Origin: Geminicoccus harenae
Lineage (GTDB): Bacteria > Pseudomonadota > Alphaproteobacteria > Geminicoccales > Geminicoccaceae
Reading direction: 5' to 3'
NCBI RefSeq assembly: GCF_019800005.1
Contig: NZ_JABGCL010000008.1
Location: 162,230 to 226,229 of the forward strand
Length of the DNA stretch: 64,000 nt
The notes below the pieces were generated by a model. It made no database searches. It saw only the letters and a program-made list of their open reading frames with translations, and was not told where the DNA came from. Positions 26,981-35,640 of this stretch are shown piece by piece (positions within the stretch are counted from its first letter, which is position 1; each line of letters opens with the position of its first letter). The translations under genes and the position numbers were made by a program.

Positions 26981-27642
26981 CCGCGCGCACCATCGGCCTG
27001 CCCGCGGAGCTCGCCGCCTATGTCGCGACGGTCGGGGTGCGCGAACATCCGGCCCAGGCGGCCTTGCGGGCCGAGACCGACCGGCTGGAGCATGGCGACA
27101 TGCGCACCTCGCCGGAGGCGGCCGCACTGGTCGCCTTCCTGATCGAGGCGACCGGTGCCAGGGCCGTGCTGGAGGTCGGCTGCTTCACCGGCCACGCGAC
27201 GCTCGCCATGGCGCTGGCCCTGCCCCCGGACGGCCGGGTGACCACGCTCGACGTCAACGCCGACTGGCAGGCGCTCGGTCGCCGGCACTGGGAAGCGGCC
27301 GGGGTGGCCGACCGGATCCGGTTCCGGGAAGGGCCGGCACTCGCCAGCCTGGACGCGCTGCTGGCCGAGGGCGGTGCGGACGGCTTTGACCTGGCCCTGA
27401 TCGATGCCGACAAGAAGTCCTACCCCGCCTATCTCCAGCGCTGCCGGCGCCTGGTCCGGACCGGCGGGCTGATCGTCCTGGACAATACGCTGTGGCGTGG
27501 CCGGGTGGCGGACCCGGACGATACGAGCCGCCAAACCGACACGCTGCGGCGCCTGAACCAGGCGATCCACGACGATCCGGACCTGGCGCTGGTCCTCCTG
27601 CCGGTGGGCGACGGGCTGACCCTGCTGCGGCGCCGCCGCTGA
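26977..27642 (+). CDS. O-methyltransferase (class I, SAM-dependent) with apparent CTG start
   Basis: A 221-residue methyltransferase of the caffeoyl-CoA/catechol type. The SAM-site motif is VLEVGCFTGHATLAMALALP. TLDVNADWQALGRRHWEAAG follows, then the metal/substrate motif LALIDADKKSYPAYL and GGLIVLDNTLWRGRV. The family's N-terminal LPAELAAYVATVGVREHP is present in frame, but no ATG, GTG or TTG precedes it closely. A CTG at 26977 lies six bases after GGAGGT and overlaps the peroxiredoxin stop as CTGA, so it is the best start. The methyl acceptor is unknown. Confidence 0.88.
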   Translation: MTARTIGLPAELAAYVATVGVREHPAQAALRAETDRLEHGDMRTSPEAAALVAFLIEATGARAVLEVGCFTGHATLAMALALPPDGRVTTLDVNADWQALGRRHWEAAGVADRIRFREGPALASLDALLAEGGADGFDLALIDADKKSYPAYLQRCRRLVRTGGLIVLDNTLWRGRVADPDDTSRQTDTLRRLNQAIHDDPDLALVLLPVGDGLTLLRRRR

Positions 27643-27646
27643 CGGC

Positions 27647-28384
27647 TCAGCTGCGCTCGCGCGCCGCCGCGATCAGGTCTTCCAGCTGCTCGGGCGGCAC
27701 GGCACCCGGGATGATCTCGCCGCCCAGCACGAAGGCGGGCGTGCCGCGCAGGCCGAGCTTGCGCGCCAGCTCCATGTCGGCGGCCAGCACCTGCTCGGTC
27801 TGTGGCGAGTTCATGTCCGCCTCCAGCCTGGCGACATCCAGGCCCAGGCCTCCCGCCAGGGCCCGCACGCCGTCCAGCGAGATGTCCTCGCTCTCCATCA
27901 GCGCCGTGTGCATGTCCCAGTAGCGCCCCTGGTTGCGCGCGGCGACCGCGGCCCTGGCCGCCACCACCGAATCCGGCCCCAGGATCGGGAACTCCTTGAG
28001 CACGAAGCGCACACCTTTGTCCTTGGCCACCAGCTCGCGGATCGACGGCATCATCCGCCGGCAATAGCCGCAATGATAGTCCATGAACTCGACCAGGGTG
28101 ACGTCGCCGTCCGGATTGGCCGCGACCTCGGCGGGCTCGCCCTTCAGAGCCTCGGCATTGTCGACCACCGCCTGCTTGGCCTGCTCGGCCTGCTCGGCCT
28201 CCTGCCTGGCCTGGAGCGACTGCAGCGCCTCCATCACCAGCTCCGGCTCGCGCTGGAGCAGATCACGCACGACCTGCTCCACGGCAGCCCTGTCGAGCGG
28301 CGGCGCTTCCTGGGCCAGGAGCGGCGGGGCTGCCAGCAGCAGGAAGCCGGCGAGGATGACGGGGCGGATGCGCAAGGAGTTCAC
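27647..28384 (-). CDS. DsbA-family periplasmic thiol-disulfide oxidoreductase
   Basis: A 245-residue exported thioredoxin-fold protein. Signal peptide residues 1-24 (VILAGFLLLAAPPLLAQ). A helical N-terminal extension with EALQSLQARQEAEQAEQAKQ may mediate oligomer formation, as in ScsC-like members. The active site is C105-G-Y-C108 in MDYHCGYCRRMMPSI, and the cis-proline is in LRGTPAFVLGG near 203. The start is GTG at 28384 behind CTGGAG. It is convergent with the methyltransferase, the stops being four bases apart. It lies 28 bases downstream of the M48 protease gene, giving an envelope-protein-folding pair. Confidence 0.93.
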   Translation of the reverse strand: MNSLRIRPVILAGFLLLAAPPLLAQEAPPLDRAAVEQVVRDLLQREPELVMEALQSLQARQEAEQAEQAKQAVVDNAEALKGEPAEVAANPDGDVTLVEFMDYHCGYCRRMMPSIRELVAKDKGVRFVLKEFPILGPDSVVAARAAVAARNQGRYWDMHTALMESEDISLDGVRALAGGLGLDVARLEADMNSPQTEQVLAADMELARKLGLRGTPAFVLGGEIIPGAVPPEQLEDLIAAARERS

Positions 28385-28412
28385 TCCAGCATGGGCGGCA
28401 GCGGCCGCCGTT

Positions 28413-29762
28413 CTAGTTGGTTCGCCGGTTGCGGGAATCCGCCGGCAGCACGTCGATCGCCGCCTGCAGGTCCTGCAGCTTGAGGAAGCCGGGATCGCCC
28501 GGCTGGATCATCTGCGACGCGCGCCGGGCAAAGCGGCGGGCGTCGTCGAACTGGCCGGTGCGGAGATGGTACTCGGCCATCGCCATCGCCGCCGCCCCCT
28601 CGTTGCCGAGCCGGCCCTCCGCGGTGGCGAGCAGCCGGAACGCCTCGGCGTTGCCCGGCTCGGCGACCGTCGTGTCCACGAGTTGCTGGCGCGCTTCCGC
28701 GAGATCGGCCGGGTCGTCCGAATCGATCAGCGCCTTGGCCAGGCCCAGCTTGAGCAGGCCGCTGCGGGGCAGGAGGCGCAAGGCTGCGCGATAGGGTCCT
28801 GCCGCCTCCGCCAGCCGGCCATTCTCGTAGAGCATCTGCCCTTCCAGCTCATGGAAATAGGGATCGTCGGGATGCTCCTTGATGAGCTGGCGGATCGCCG
28901 CCAGCGCGTCGTTCAGGCGCGGGATGCGGTAGAGCGCGATCGCGGTGGCGTAGCGGCCGGCCAGCGTGTCGTCGTCCTGCCAGCGGCGCAGCGCGTCCGA
29001 CGGCTCGGCCAGGAAGGCGTCGAGCTTGGCGCGCATCCGGGCATGCCGCTCCACCGCAGGCCCCTCGATCTGCTTGCCGGCGTAGGGCGACTTCGCGAGC
29101 TGGTTCTGGAGGAACTCGATGCGCGAGCTGGTGAGCGGGTGGGTCAGGAGCCAGGGATCGGCCCGCCCGCTCACGCGCAGGTCGTCGGAATCCAGGATCC
29201 GGAAGAACTGCAGCAGGCCCTCCGGGCTCTGGCCGAGATCACCTAAGAGCCGCACCGCGGCCTGGTCGGCCGCCTGCTCCTGGCCGCGGCTGAACTTCAG
29301 GAAGCCGCCCTGCGCCACGGTGAGCCCGCCCGCCATCGCCGCGATGCCGACCTGCGGGGCACCCATGGCGGCGGCGGCCAGCCCCAGCAGTGTGCCGAGC
29401 AGCGCCTGGGTGCCGGCATTCTGCATCGCGACCTGGGCGCGGCTCAGATGGCCGCCGGCGATATGGCCGGTCTCGTGCGCGATCACCCCTTCGAGCTGGT
29501 CCGGGGTTTCGGTGGTGATCAGCAGGCCGGAGTTCAGGAACAGGTTCTGCCCGCCCGCGACGAACGCGTTCAGCGAGTTGTCGTTGACGATGTAGATGCG
29601 GATGGAGGAGGGATCGAGCCCGGCTGCGCGGAAGATCGGGTCGGACAGCTCGCGGAGCGTCGTCTCGATCTCGACATCGCGCAGGAGGAACAGGGACTGG
29701 GCCAGGACCGGCCGCAGCGGTGCCGCCAGCAGGGCCAGGACCAGGACGACCACCGCCACCAT
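28413..29762 (-). CDS. M48-family metalloprotease with TPR repeats (BepA-like)
   Basis: A periplasmic zinc protease of about 449 residues. Signal-like helix VVVLVLALLAAPLRPVLAQ, then RIYIVNDNSLNAFVAGGQNL. The zinc motif is HETGH at 96-100, with a downstream EQAADQAAVRLL glutamate. The C-terminal half is made of TPR-like helices (LAAIRQLIKEHPDDPYFHEL, LAEAAGPYRAALRLLP). Family members degrade or help assemble outer-membrane proteins. The ATG at 29762 has no good ribosome site. A CTG at 29792 behind GGAAGGGAGG would add WHGFSCR before the hydrophobic stretch, giving the signal peptide its positive charge. Confidence 0.92.
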   Translation of the reverse strand: MVAVVVLVLALLAAPLRPVLAQSLFLLRDVEIETTLRELSDPIFRAAGLDPSSIRIYIVNDNSLNAFVAGGQNLFLNSGLLITTETPDQLEGVIAHETGHIAGGHLSRAQVAMQNAGTQALLGTLLGLAAAAMGAPQVGIAAMAGGLTVAQGGFLKFSRGQEQAADQAAVRLLGDLGQSPEGLLQFFRILDSDDLRVSGRADPWLLTHPLTSSRIEFLQNQLAKSPYAGKQIEGPAVERHARMRAKLDAFLAEPSDALRRWQDDDTLAGRYATAIALYRIPRLNDALAAIRQLIKEHPDDPYFHELEGQMLYENGRLAEAAGPYRAALRLLPRSGLLKLGLAKALIDSDDPADLAEARQQLVDTTVAEPGNAEAFRLLATAEGRLGNEGAAAMAMAEYHLRTGQFDDARRFARRASQMIQPGDPGFLKLQDLQAAIDVLPADSRNRRTN

Positions 29763-29777
29763 CCGGCAGGAGAAGCC

Positions 29778-30962
29778 GTGCCAGCCGACCAGACGACCTC
29801 CCTTCCACCCTCGACGCGCAGTGCGATCCCGTCCTTTTTGGTGATGGACGTGGTGATCGACGCGGCCCGGCAGGAAGCGGCGGGCCATGACGTGGTCCAT
29901 CTCGAGATCGGCGAGCCCGGCGGCGGCGCGCCGGCCTCCGCCCTGGAGGCCGCCGCCGCGGCCGTGCGCGATGGCGCCCTCGGCTATACGCCGGCCCTGG
30001 GCATGCCCGCCCTGCGCCGGCGCATCGCCCGCCATTATCGCGACTGGCACGGGCTGGAGGTCGACTGGCAGCGCATCGCGGTCACCACGGGTGCCTCGGG
30101 CGGCTTCGTGCTGGGCTTCCTGGCGAGCTTCGACCCGGGTGCCCGGGTGCTGGTCGCCGATCCCAGCTATCCCTGCTACCGCAACGTCATGGCGGCGTTC
30201 GGCATCGAGGCGGTGCGGGTCGCCACCGGGCCTGCGGACGGCTTCCAGCCGACCCCGGCGGAGCTCGACGCGATCCCGGGCCGGATCGATGGCCTCGTGC
30301 TGCAGAGCCCGGCCAATCCCACCGGCACCATGCTCGACGACGCGCGGCTGGCGGCCCTTGCCGCCTGGGCCAGGGCGCGTCGCGTCCGCCTGATCGTCGA
30401 CGAGATCTATCAAGGCATCACCTACGAGGCACCCGCGACCACGGTGCTCAAGGTCGAGCCAGAGGCGTTGGTCGTCAACAGCTTCTCGAAATTCTGGGCG
30501 ATGACCGGCTGGCGGGTCGGCTGGCTGGTGCTGCCCGAGCCGCTGGTCCGGCCGGTGGAGCGGCTGGCGCAGAACCTGTTCATCTCCACGCCCACCGTCG
30601 CCCAGGTGGCCGCCACCGCCGCCATGGATGCGGAGGAGGAACTGCACGCCCGGGTCGACATCTACCGGGCCAACCGCGACCTGCTGCGCCGGGCACTGGG
30701 CCGGGCGGGGCTCGACCGGATCGCCCCGCCCGACGGCGCCTTCTATCTCTGGGCCGATATCCGGCCGACCGGCCTTTCGGCCAGCGAGCTGGCGCGCCGC
30801 CTCCTGCACGAGGCCCATGTCGCCGTCACTCCCGGCATGGATTTCGACCCGGTCGACGGCGAGCACTGGATCCGGCTGTCGTTCGCTGCCGATCCGGAGC
30901 GGATCCGGATCGGGGCGGAGCGGCTCGAAGCCGCTCTCACCCCGATGATCCGCCGGGCCTAG
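29778..30962 (+). CDS. PLP-dependent aminotransferase, class I/II
   Basis: A 394-residue aspartate-aminotransferase-fold enzyme. It contains VIHLEIGEP-like VVHLEIGEPGGGAP, LGYTPALGMPALRRRIA, TTGASGGFVLGFLASFDPG, LQSPANPTGTM and the PLP-lysine motif NSFSKFWAMTGWRVGWLV. The GTG at 29778 has AGGAGA upstream. The ORF opposite (M48 protease) starts within the same 30 bases. The stop codon shares the sequence CTAG with the stop of the convergent rne gene. The amino-acid substrate is not evident. Confidence 0.9.
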   Translation: MPADQTTSLPPSTRSAIPSFLVMDVVIDAARQEAAGHDVVHLEIGEPGGGAPASALEAAAAAVRDGALGYTPALGMPALRRRIARHYRDWHGLEVDWQRIAVTTGASGGFVLGFLASFDPGARVLVADPSYPCYRNVMAAFGIEAVRVATGPADGFQPTPAELDAIPGRIDGLVLQSPANPTGTMLDDARLAALAAWARARRVRLIVDEIYQGITYEAPATTVLKVEPEALVVNSFSKFWAMTGWRVGWLVLPEPLVRPVERLAQNLFISTPTVAQVAATAAMDAEEELHARVDIYRANRDLLRRALGRAGLDRIAPPDGAFYLWADIRPTGLSASELARRLLHEAHVAVTPGMDFDPVDGEHWIRLSFAADPERIRIGAERLEAALTPMIRRA

Positions 30963-33646
30963 CTGCCGGTCAGCCGGTTCCACCAGCCGCGCCGCACCGG
31001 CCGGGCCGGTGCTTCGGCCGCCACCGGCTCCGGTGCGGGCGCAGGCTCGGCCTGGGCCGGTTCCGGAGCCTGCTCGGGTGCCGGCGCCGGGGCGGGTTCC
31101 GGAGCCGCCACAGGCGCCGGAGCAGGCTCGGCTGCCGGTGCGGCCTGCTCCGCCGCAGCCACCGGCGCCGGCTCGGTCGCCGGCACGTCCGCCTGGGCGG
31201 CCTTCTTCGTGGTCCGCCGCCGCTTCGGCTTGGCCTCGGCCGCCGGCTCCGCCGGCTCTGCTTCGGCCTGGGCCTTCTTCCTGGCAGGTGCCCGGCGCGG
31301 CTTGGCCGGCTTGGCCTCCTCCGCTGCCGCCTCGGCCAGCTCGGCGGTCTCCGCGGCCGCCTTCCTGGTGGTCCGCCGCCGCTTCGGCTTGGCCTCCGCC
31401 ACCGGCTCCTCGGCCACCTCCGGCACGGGCGGGGCTTCCACCGGCGTCATCAGCTCGATCGGCAGCGGGACGACCGGCGTGTCGGCCGGTGCCGCCTCGC
31501 CAGCGTCCCCGACCGGCTCGGCCGCAGCCTCCACCGGCTCGGCTTCCACCGGCCCCGCCTCGACGGGTTCGACCTCGACCGGCTCGCGGGCTTCGGCCTC
31601 GACGGGTTCGACCTCGGGCGCCTCGGCAGCCAGCGGCTCGCCTTCCTCGGCATCCTCGTCGAACTGGTCCTCGTCGCCCGGCTGCTGGGCCATGCCGGCC
31701 TGCTCGCCGTTGCGGTCGCCGCGACGACGGCGACGGCGCCGGCGACGGCGCTTGCGGCCGCCTTCCTCGCTGTCCTCGCCATTGGCTGCGGCCTCGACCG
31801 GCTGCTCGGCCCCGACCGGCTCCTCCGCCTCGACCTCGGCCTCGGCCTCGGCCTTGGCCGGCTCGCGCTGCTGCCGGTCCTCGCCAGCCTCGTCCCGGCG
31901 GCCACCGCGGCGATCACGCCGGCCGCGGCCATTCTCGCCGCGGGCAGGCTCGCTGCGGCGCTCGACCAGTTCCTCCTCCTCTTCCTCGACGATCGGCTCC
32001 TCGACCGGCTCCTCGGGCTCGGCCAGGGAGGCGGGCGGCGGCACCTCGATCGGCTTCTCGCGCCGCTCCATGCGCTCCACGCCGATGTCGCCCGGGATCA
32101 TCTGGTCGTCGGTGTCGACGAACACCCGCATCTGGTAGCGCTGCTCCATGCGGAACAGCGCGTCGCGCTTGTGGTTGAGCAGGTAGTAGGCAGCGCTGCT
32201 CGGCACGACCACGCGCATCACCGCAGTCTCGCCGGCGATGCCGACCTCCTGGATGCGGCGCAGTGCCTGCAGGGCGCAGGATTCGGTGGAGCGCACCACG
32301 CCCAGCCCGTGGCAGACCGGGCAGGTCTGGGTGGACAGTTCCTGCAGGGACGGCCGCATCCGCTGCCGGGACAGCTCCAGGAGCCCGAACTGGCTGATCT
32401 TGCCGATCTGCAGCCGGGCACGGTCCAGCTTGAGGGCGTCGCGCAGCCGCCGCTCGACCTGGCGCTCGTGGCGCTGGTCGGCCATGTCGATGAAGTCGAT
32501 CACGATCAGGCCGGCCAGGTCGCGCAGCCGCATCTGGCGCGCGGCCTCGTCCGCCGCCTCCAGATTGGTCTTGAGCGCGGTCTCGTCGATGTGCCGCTCG
32601 CGGGTCGACTTGCCCGAGTTGACGTCGATCGCGGTCAGCGCCTCGGTCGTGTGGATCACGATCGAGCCGCCCGACGGCAGGTCCACCTTGGGCAGGTGCA
32701 TGCAGTCGAGCTGGTCCTCCACGCCGTAGCGGAAGAACAGGGGCGCCTCGTCGCGATACTGCTTCACCTGCCGCGAGCGCGACGGGATCAGCATGGTCAT
32801 GATGCGCTTGGCCTGCTTGTAGGCCTCGTCGCCCTCGACCAGCACCTCGTCGATGTCGCGGCTGTAGAGGTCGCGCATCGCCCGCTTCACGAGGTCGCCT
32901 TCCTCGTAGATCAGGGCCGGCGCCATGCTCTTGAGCGTGGTCTCGCGGATGTCCTCCCACTGGCGCAGGAGATAGTCGTAGTCGCGCCGGATCTCGGCCC
33001 GGGTGCGCTCCTGGCCGGCCGTGCGGATGATCAGGCCCATGCCCTTGGGCACTTCCAGCTCCGCCGCGATCTCCTTGAGCCGCTTGCGGTCTTCCGGATC
33101 GTCGATCTTGCGGCTGATCCCGCCGCCGCGCGGCGTGTTCGGCATCAGCACGCAGTAGCGGCCGGCGAGCGACAGATAAGTGGTCAGCGCCGCACCCTTG
33201 GTGCCGCGCTCCTCCTTGACGACCTGCACCAGCATGATCTGCCGGCGCTTGATCACTTCCTGGATCTTGTAGCTGCGCAGGAGCCGCGCGCGCCGGCGGG
33301 CGATGTCGGCCTCGTCGTCGTCGTCCGAGCCGTTGCCGTTGCCGTTGCCATCGCCCTCGTCGCCGCGGGCGACATCTTCCAGGGTCGCCCGGTCGGCCTG
33401 CGGGATCTGGAAGTAGTCCGGATGAATCTCGGAAAAGGCCAAGAAGCCGTGCCGGTTGCCGCCATACTCGACGAACGCGGCCTGGAGCGAAGGCTCCACG
33501 CGCGTCACCTTGGCGAGATAGACGTTGCCCTTGATCTGCTTCTTGGTGGACGATTCGAAATCGAAATCGACCAGCTGCTTGTCATTGAGAATGACGACCC
33601 GGGTTTCCTCCGGGTGGCCGGCATCGATCAACATGCGTCGAGTCAT
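30959..33646 (-). CDS. rne: Ribonuclease E/G family protein
   Basis: The main RNA-decay and rRNA/tRNA-processing endonuclease, 895 residues. The S1 domain (about 35-155) contains an acidic, glycine/asparagine-rich insert at about 95-114. Catalytic aspartates are D341 in TAIDVNSGKS and D384 in IVIDFIDMADQRH. The zinc-link cysteines are C442 and C445 in TCPVCHGLG. After about residue 560 the protein is a long disordered tail: acidic stretches, an arginine block near 630-645, a KPKRRRTT motif present twice, and Ala/Pro/Glu-rich repeats ending in RRGWWNRLTGS. Such tails scaffold the degradosome. ATG at 33646; gene is divergent from the amidase. Confidence 0.95.
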   Translation of the reverse strand: MTRRMLIDAGHPEETRVVILNDKQLVDFDFESSTKKQIKGNVYLAKVTRVEPSLQAAFVEYGGNRHGFLAFSEIHPDYFQIPQADRATLEDVARGDEGDGNGNGNGSDDDDEADIARRRARLLRSYKIQEVIKRRQIMLVQVVKEERGTKGAALTTYLSLAGRYCVLMPNTPRGGGISRKIDDPEDRKRLKEIAAELEVPKGMGLIIRTAGQERTRAEIRRDYDYLLRQWEDIRETTLKSMAPALIYEEGDLVKRAMRDLYSRDIDEVLVEGDEAYKQAKRIMTMLIPSRSRQVKQYRDEAPLFFRYGVEDQLDCMHLPKVDLPSGGSIVIHTTEALTAIDVNSGKSTRERHIDETALKTNLEAADEAARQMRLRDLAGLIVIDFIDMADQRHERQVERRLRDALKLDRARLQIGKISQFGLLELSRQRMRPSLQELSTQTCPVCHGLGVVRSTESCALQALRRIQEVGIAGETAVMRVVVPSSAAYYLLNHKRDALFRMEQRYQMRVFVDTDDQMIPGDIGVERMERREKPIEVPPPASLAEPEEPVEEPIVEEEEEELVERRSEPARGENGRGRRDRRGGRRDEAGEDRQQREPAKAEAEAEVEAEEPVGAEQPVEAAANGEDSEEGGRKRRRRRRRRRRGDRNGEQAGMAQQPGDEDQFDEDAEEGEPLAAEAPEVEPVEAEAREPVEVEPVEAGPVEAEPVEAAAEPVGDAGEAAPADTPVVPLPIELMTPVEAPPVPEVAEEPVAEAKPKRRRTTRKAAAETAELAEAAAEEAKPAKPRRAPARKKAQAEAEPAEPAAEAKPKRRRTTKKAAQADVPATEPAPVAAAEQAAPAAEPAPAPVAAPEPAPAPAPEQAPEPAQAEPAPAPEPVAAEAPARPVRRGWWNRLTGS
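31209..31396. repeat. Two copies of a 29-base repeat inside the rne tail
   Basis: An identical 29-base unit starts at 31209 and at 31368 (first bases GTGGTCCGCCGCCGC). It encodes the KPKRRRTT motif twice in the disordered C-terminal part of RNase E, pointing to internal duplication. Confidence 0.8.
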
Positions 33647-34080
33647 CGAGGGGAGTCTCCGCACGCGCATGGCGAGGCATGGTGATGCCCGGCGCCGCCG
33701 CGTGCTGCTGTAGGCCCGCGCGCAGCCCTGCGCGCGAATCGGGTTGGCTCGCCCGCCTGGCGGCGGCCGAGACGAGGGGTGCCACGCGGCCCGGTGCCGA
33801 CGGTTCGACCACCGCACTTCTGCGGGGTTCGTCGTACGGCAGGTATCCAACGTGGTGCATTGCGTTCGGAAGGAAGGGGGCGACCCCGGGTTCGACCCGG
33901 CGGGGCAGCCTGTTGGTTGAGATGCGGCGGGATCGGCGCTATCCGGAAGCCGGGCTGCGAACTTGCGCGAACCACGGCGATCGGCACCGGATCCGCTCGC
34001 ACGCACGGGACTATAGAACCATCGATCCGCTGTCTCAATCACCAAGACATATCGGCGGCATCGGTTCCCGTCATCGGTCG
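33647..34080. other. Divergent promoter region and probable rne leader
   Basis: About 430 bases between the starts of rne and the amidase, with no plausible gene. RNase E genes commonly have long 5' leaders used in autoregulation, and this gap could hold one. No specific hairpin was recognised. Confidence 0.4.
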
Positions 34081-35457
34081 ATGGCAGCTGTAACCGCGCA
34101 TCGCCTGGCGGTCCTCGCCATGGTGATGCTGTCGATCCTATTCGCCACCTTGCCGGCTGCCGCTGCCGAGACCCTGATCTCCGGGCTGCGGTTCGGGATG
34201 CGGGACGCCCACACTCGGATCGTTCTTGATCTCGACGCCAACGTCCCGATCGAGACCAGCCTGTCCGCCGACCGCACCAGACTCGAGGTGATCGTGCCGC
34301 AGGCCCGCTGGGCGCTGCCGATCGGCCGGCTGCCCCAGCCACGCGGCCTGGTGGATGCCTGGTACACCAGCACCACGCCGGGCGCGGCCAGCCTCGAGGT
34401 GGACCTGAAGGGCCAGGCGCGGGTGGCGCATGCCGAGCTCCTGGTGCCCTCCGCGGATTCGCGCTTCTACCGGCTGGTGATCGACCTGATCCCCGGGCCC
34501 GCCCCCGCCCTGGCCGCCCAGGCCCAGGCGCAACTGGAGCCGGCACCACCACCCGGCCCGCCTGCGGCAGCGGCGAACGAGGCGGCGGCGGAACGGCCGG
34601 CAGCACCCCCGGCCACGTCGGCAACAACCGGGCGCGTGCCGCCCGTGCCCACGCGCAAGATCCTGCCGCGCCCGGAGGCGGTGGCACCGCCGACCGCCAC
34701 CGCCGGGGTCGGCTCGGTGCTGGGCGCACCCGCCGCGGACCAGGCAGCACCGGCCTCGCTGCCCGCACCTGTCAAGCCGCTGATCGTCCTGGACCCCGGC
34801 CATGGCGGCAAGGACCCGGGCACGATCGGCCGGCGCGGCACCTACGAGAAGACCATCACCCTCGCCGTGGCCAAGGCGATCCAGGCCAGGCTGGAAGCTT
34901 CCGGGCGGTACCGGGTGGCGCTCACCCGCGAGCGCGACGAGGCGGTGCCGCTGCGCCAGCGGCTGAACTTCGCGCGCGAGGCCGGTGGCGCCCTGTTCAT
35001 CTCGATCCACGCCGACAGCCTCGCGCGCAATGCCGAGATGCGCGGCGCCTCGGTCTACACCCTGTCCGACCGCGCCTCCGACCGCGAGGCCGCAGCGCTC
35101 GCCCAGAAGGAGAACAAGGCCGACATCGTCAGCGGCCTCGACCTGACCGACCAGGACCCGATCGTGAGCGAGATCCTGATCGACCTCGCCCTGCGCGACG
35201 CCACCAACCGCTCGATCGGCTTTGCCGACGCCCTGGTGGACGAGCTCGGCAAGGTCACCCGGCTGGTGAAGGGCACGCGCCGGTTCGCCGGCTTCGTAGT
35301 GCTGAAGTCGCCCGACACGCCGAGCGTGCTGCTGGAGCTGGGCTTTCTGTCCAACCCACGCGACGAGCAGCTGCTCAACGACCCGGCGCATCGCCGCAAG
35401 CTGGCAGGCGCGGTGCTGAACGCGCTGGACACCTATTTCGCCAGGGCGCTCCACTGA
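34081..35457 (+). CDS. N-acetylmuramoyl-L-alanine amidase (AmiC type, AMIN + Amidase_3)
   Basis: Cuts peptidoglycan stems during cell separation, 458 residues. Signal peptide at 1-29 (VMLSILFATLPAAAA). An AMIN domain follows at about 30-135 (ISGLRFGMRDAHTRIVLDL), then a Pro/Ala-rich linker to about 230. The zinc catalytic domain begins LIVLDPGHGGKDPGTIG. Expected ligands are H241, E256 (GTYEKTITL) and H310 (SIHADS); the end has VLLELGFLSNPRDEQ. ATG at 34081 gives a normal signal peptide, although the ribosome site is weak. PBP1A follows in the same direction, so the two make a wall-remodelling pair. Confidence 0.95.
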   Translation: MAAVTAHRLAVLAMVMLSILFATLPAAAAETLISGLRFGMRDAHTRIVLDLDANVPIETSLSADRTRLEVIVPQARWALPIGRLPQPRGLVDAWYTSTTPGAASLEVDLKGQARVAHAELLVPSADSRFYRLVIDLIPGPAPALAAQAQAQLEPAPPPGPPAAAANEAAAERPAAPPATSATTGRVPPVPTRKILPRPEAVAPPTATAGVGSVLGAPAADQAAPASLPAPVKPLIVLDPGHGGKDPGTIGRRGTYEKTITLAVAKAIQARLEASGRYRVALTRERDEAVPLRQRLNFAREAGGALFISIHADSLARNAEMRGASVYTLSDRASDREAAALAQKENKADIVSGLDLTDQDPIVSEILIDLALRDATNRSIGFADALVDELGKVTRLVKGTRRFAGFVVLKSPDTPSVLLELGFLSNPRDEQLLNDPAHRRKLAGAVLNALDTYFARALH

Positions 35458-35640
35458 GCGCACGCAATCGGCCGGCAGGGCCGGTGCGGAATTGAGACCT
35501 GCCGACGGATGGGGTAACCTGGCGGCGAAGTTCGGTCGTGAACGATCGCCGCTGCCGCATCGGCTGCCACGGGACCCGGTAGAGGGCCCGGCACGGAGTC
35601 TGCCGCCGGCGCATTGCCTCGCACGGGAAGGTTGAAGAGC

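Noticed and set aside
33647..34080. Possible riboswitch in the rne leader
   Set aside because: No known riboswitch consensus could be recognised by eye; only the length of the leader is suggestive.
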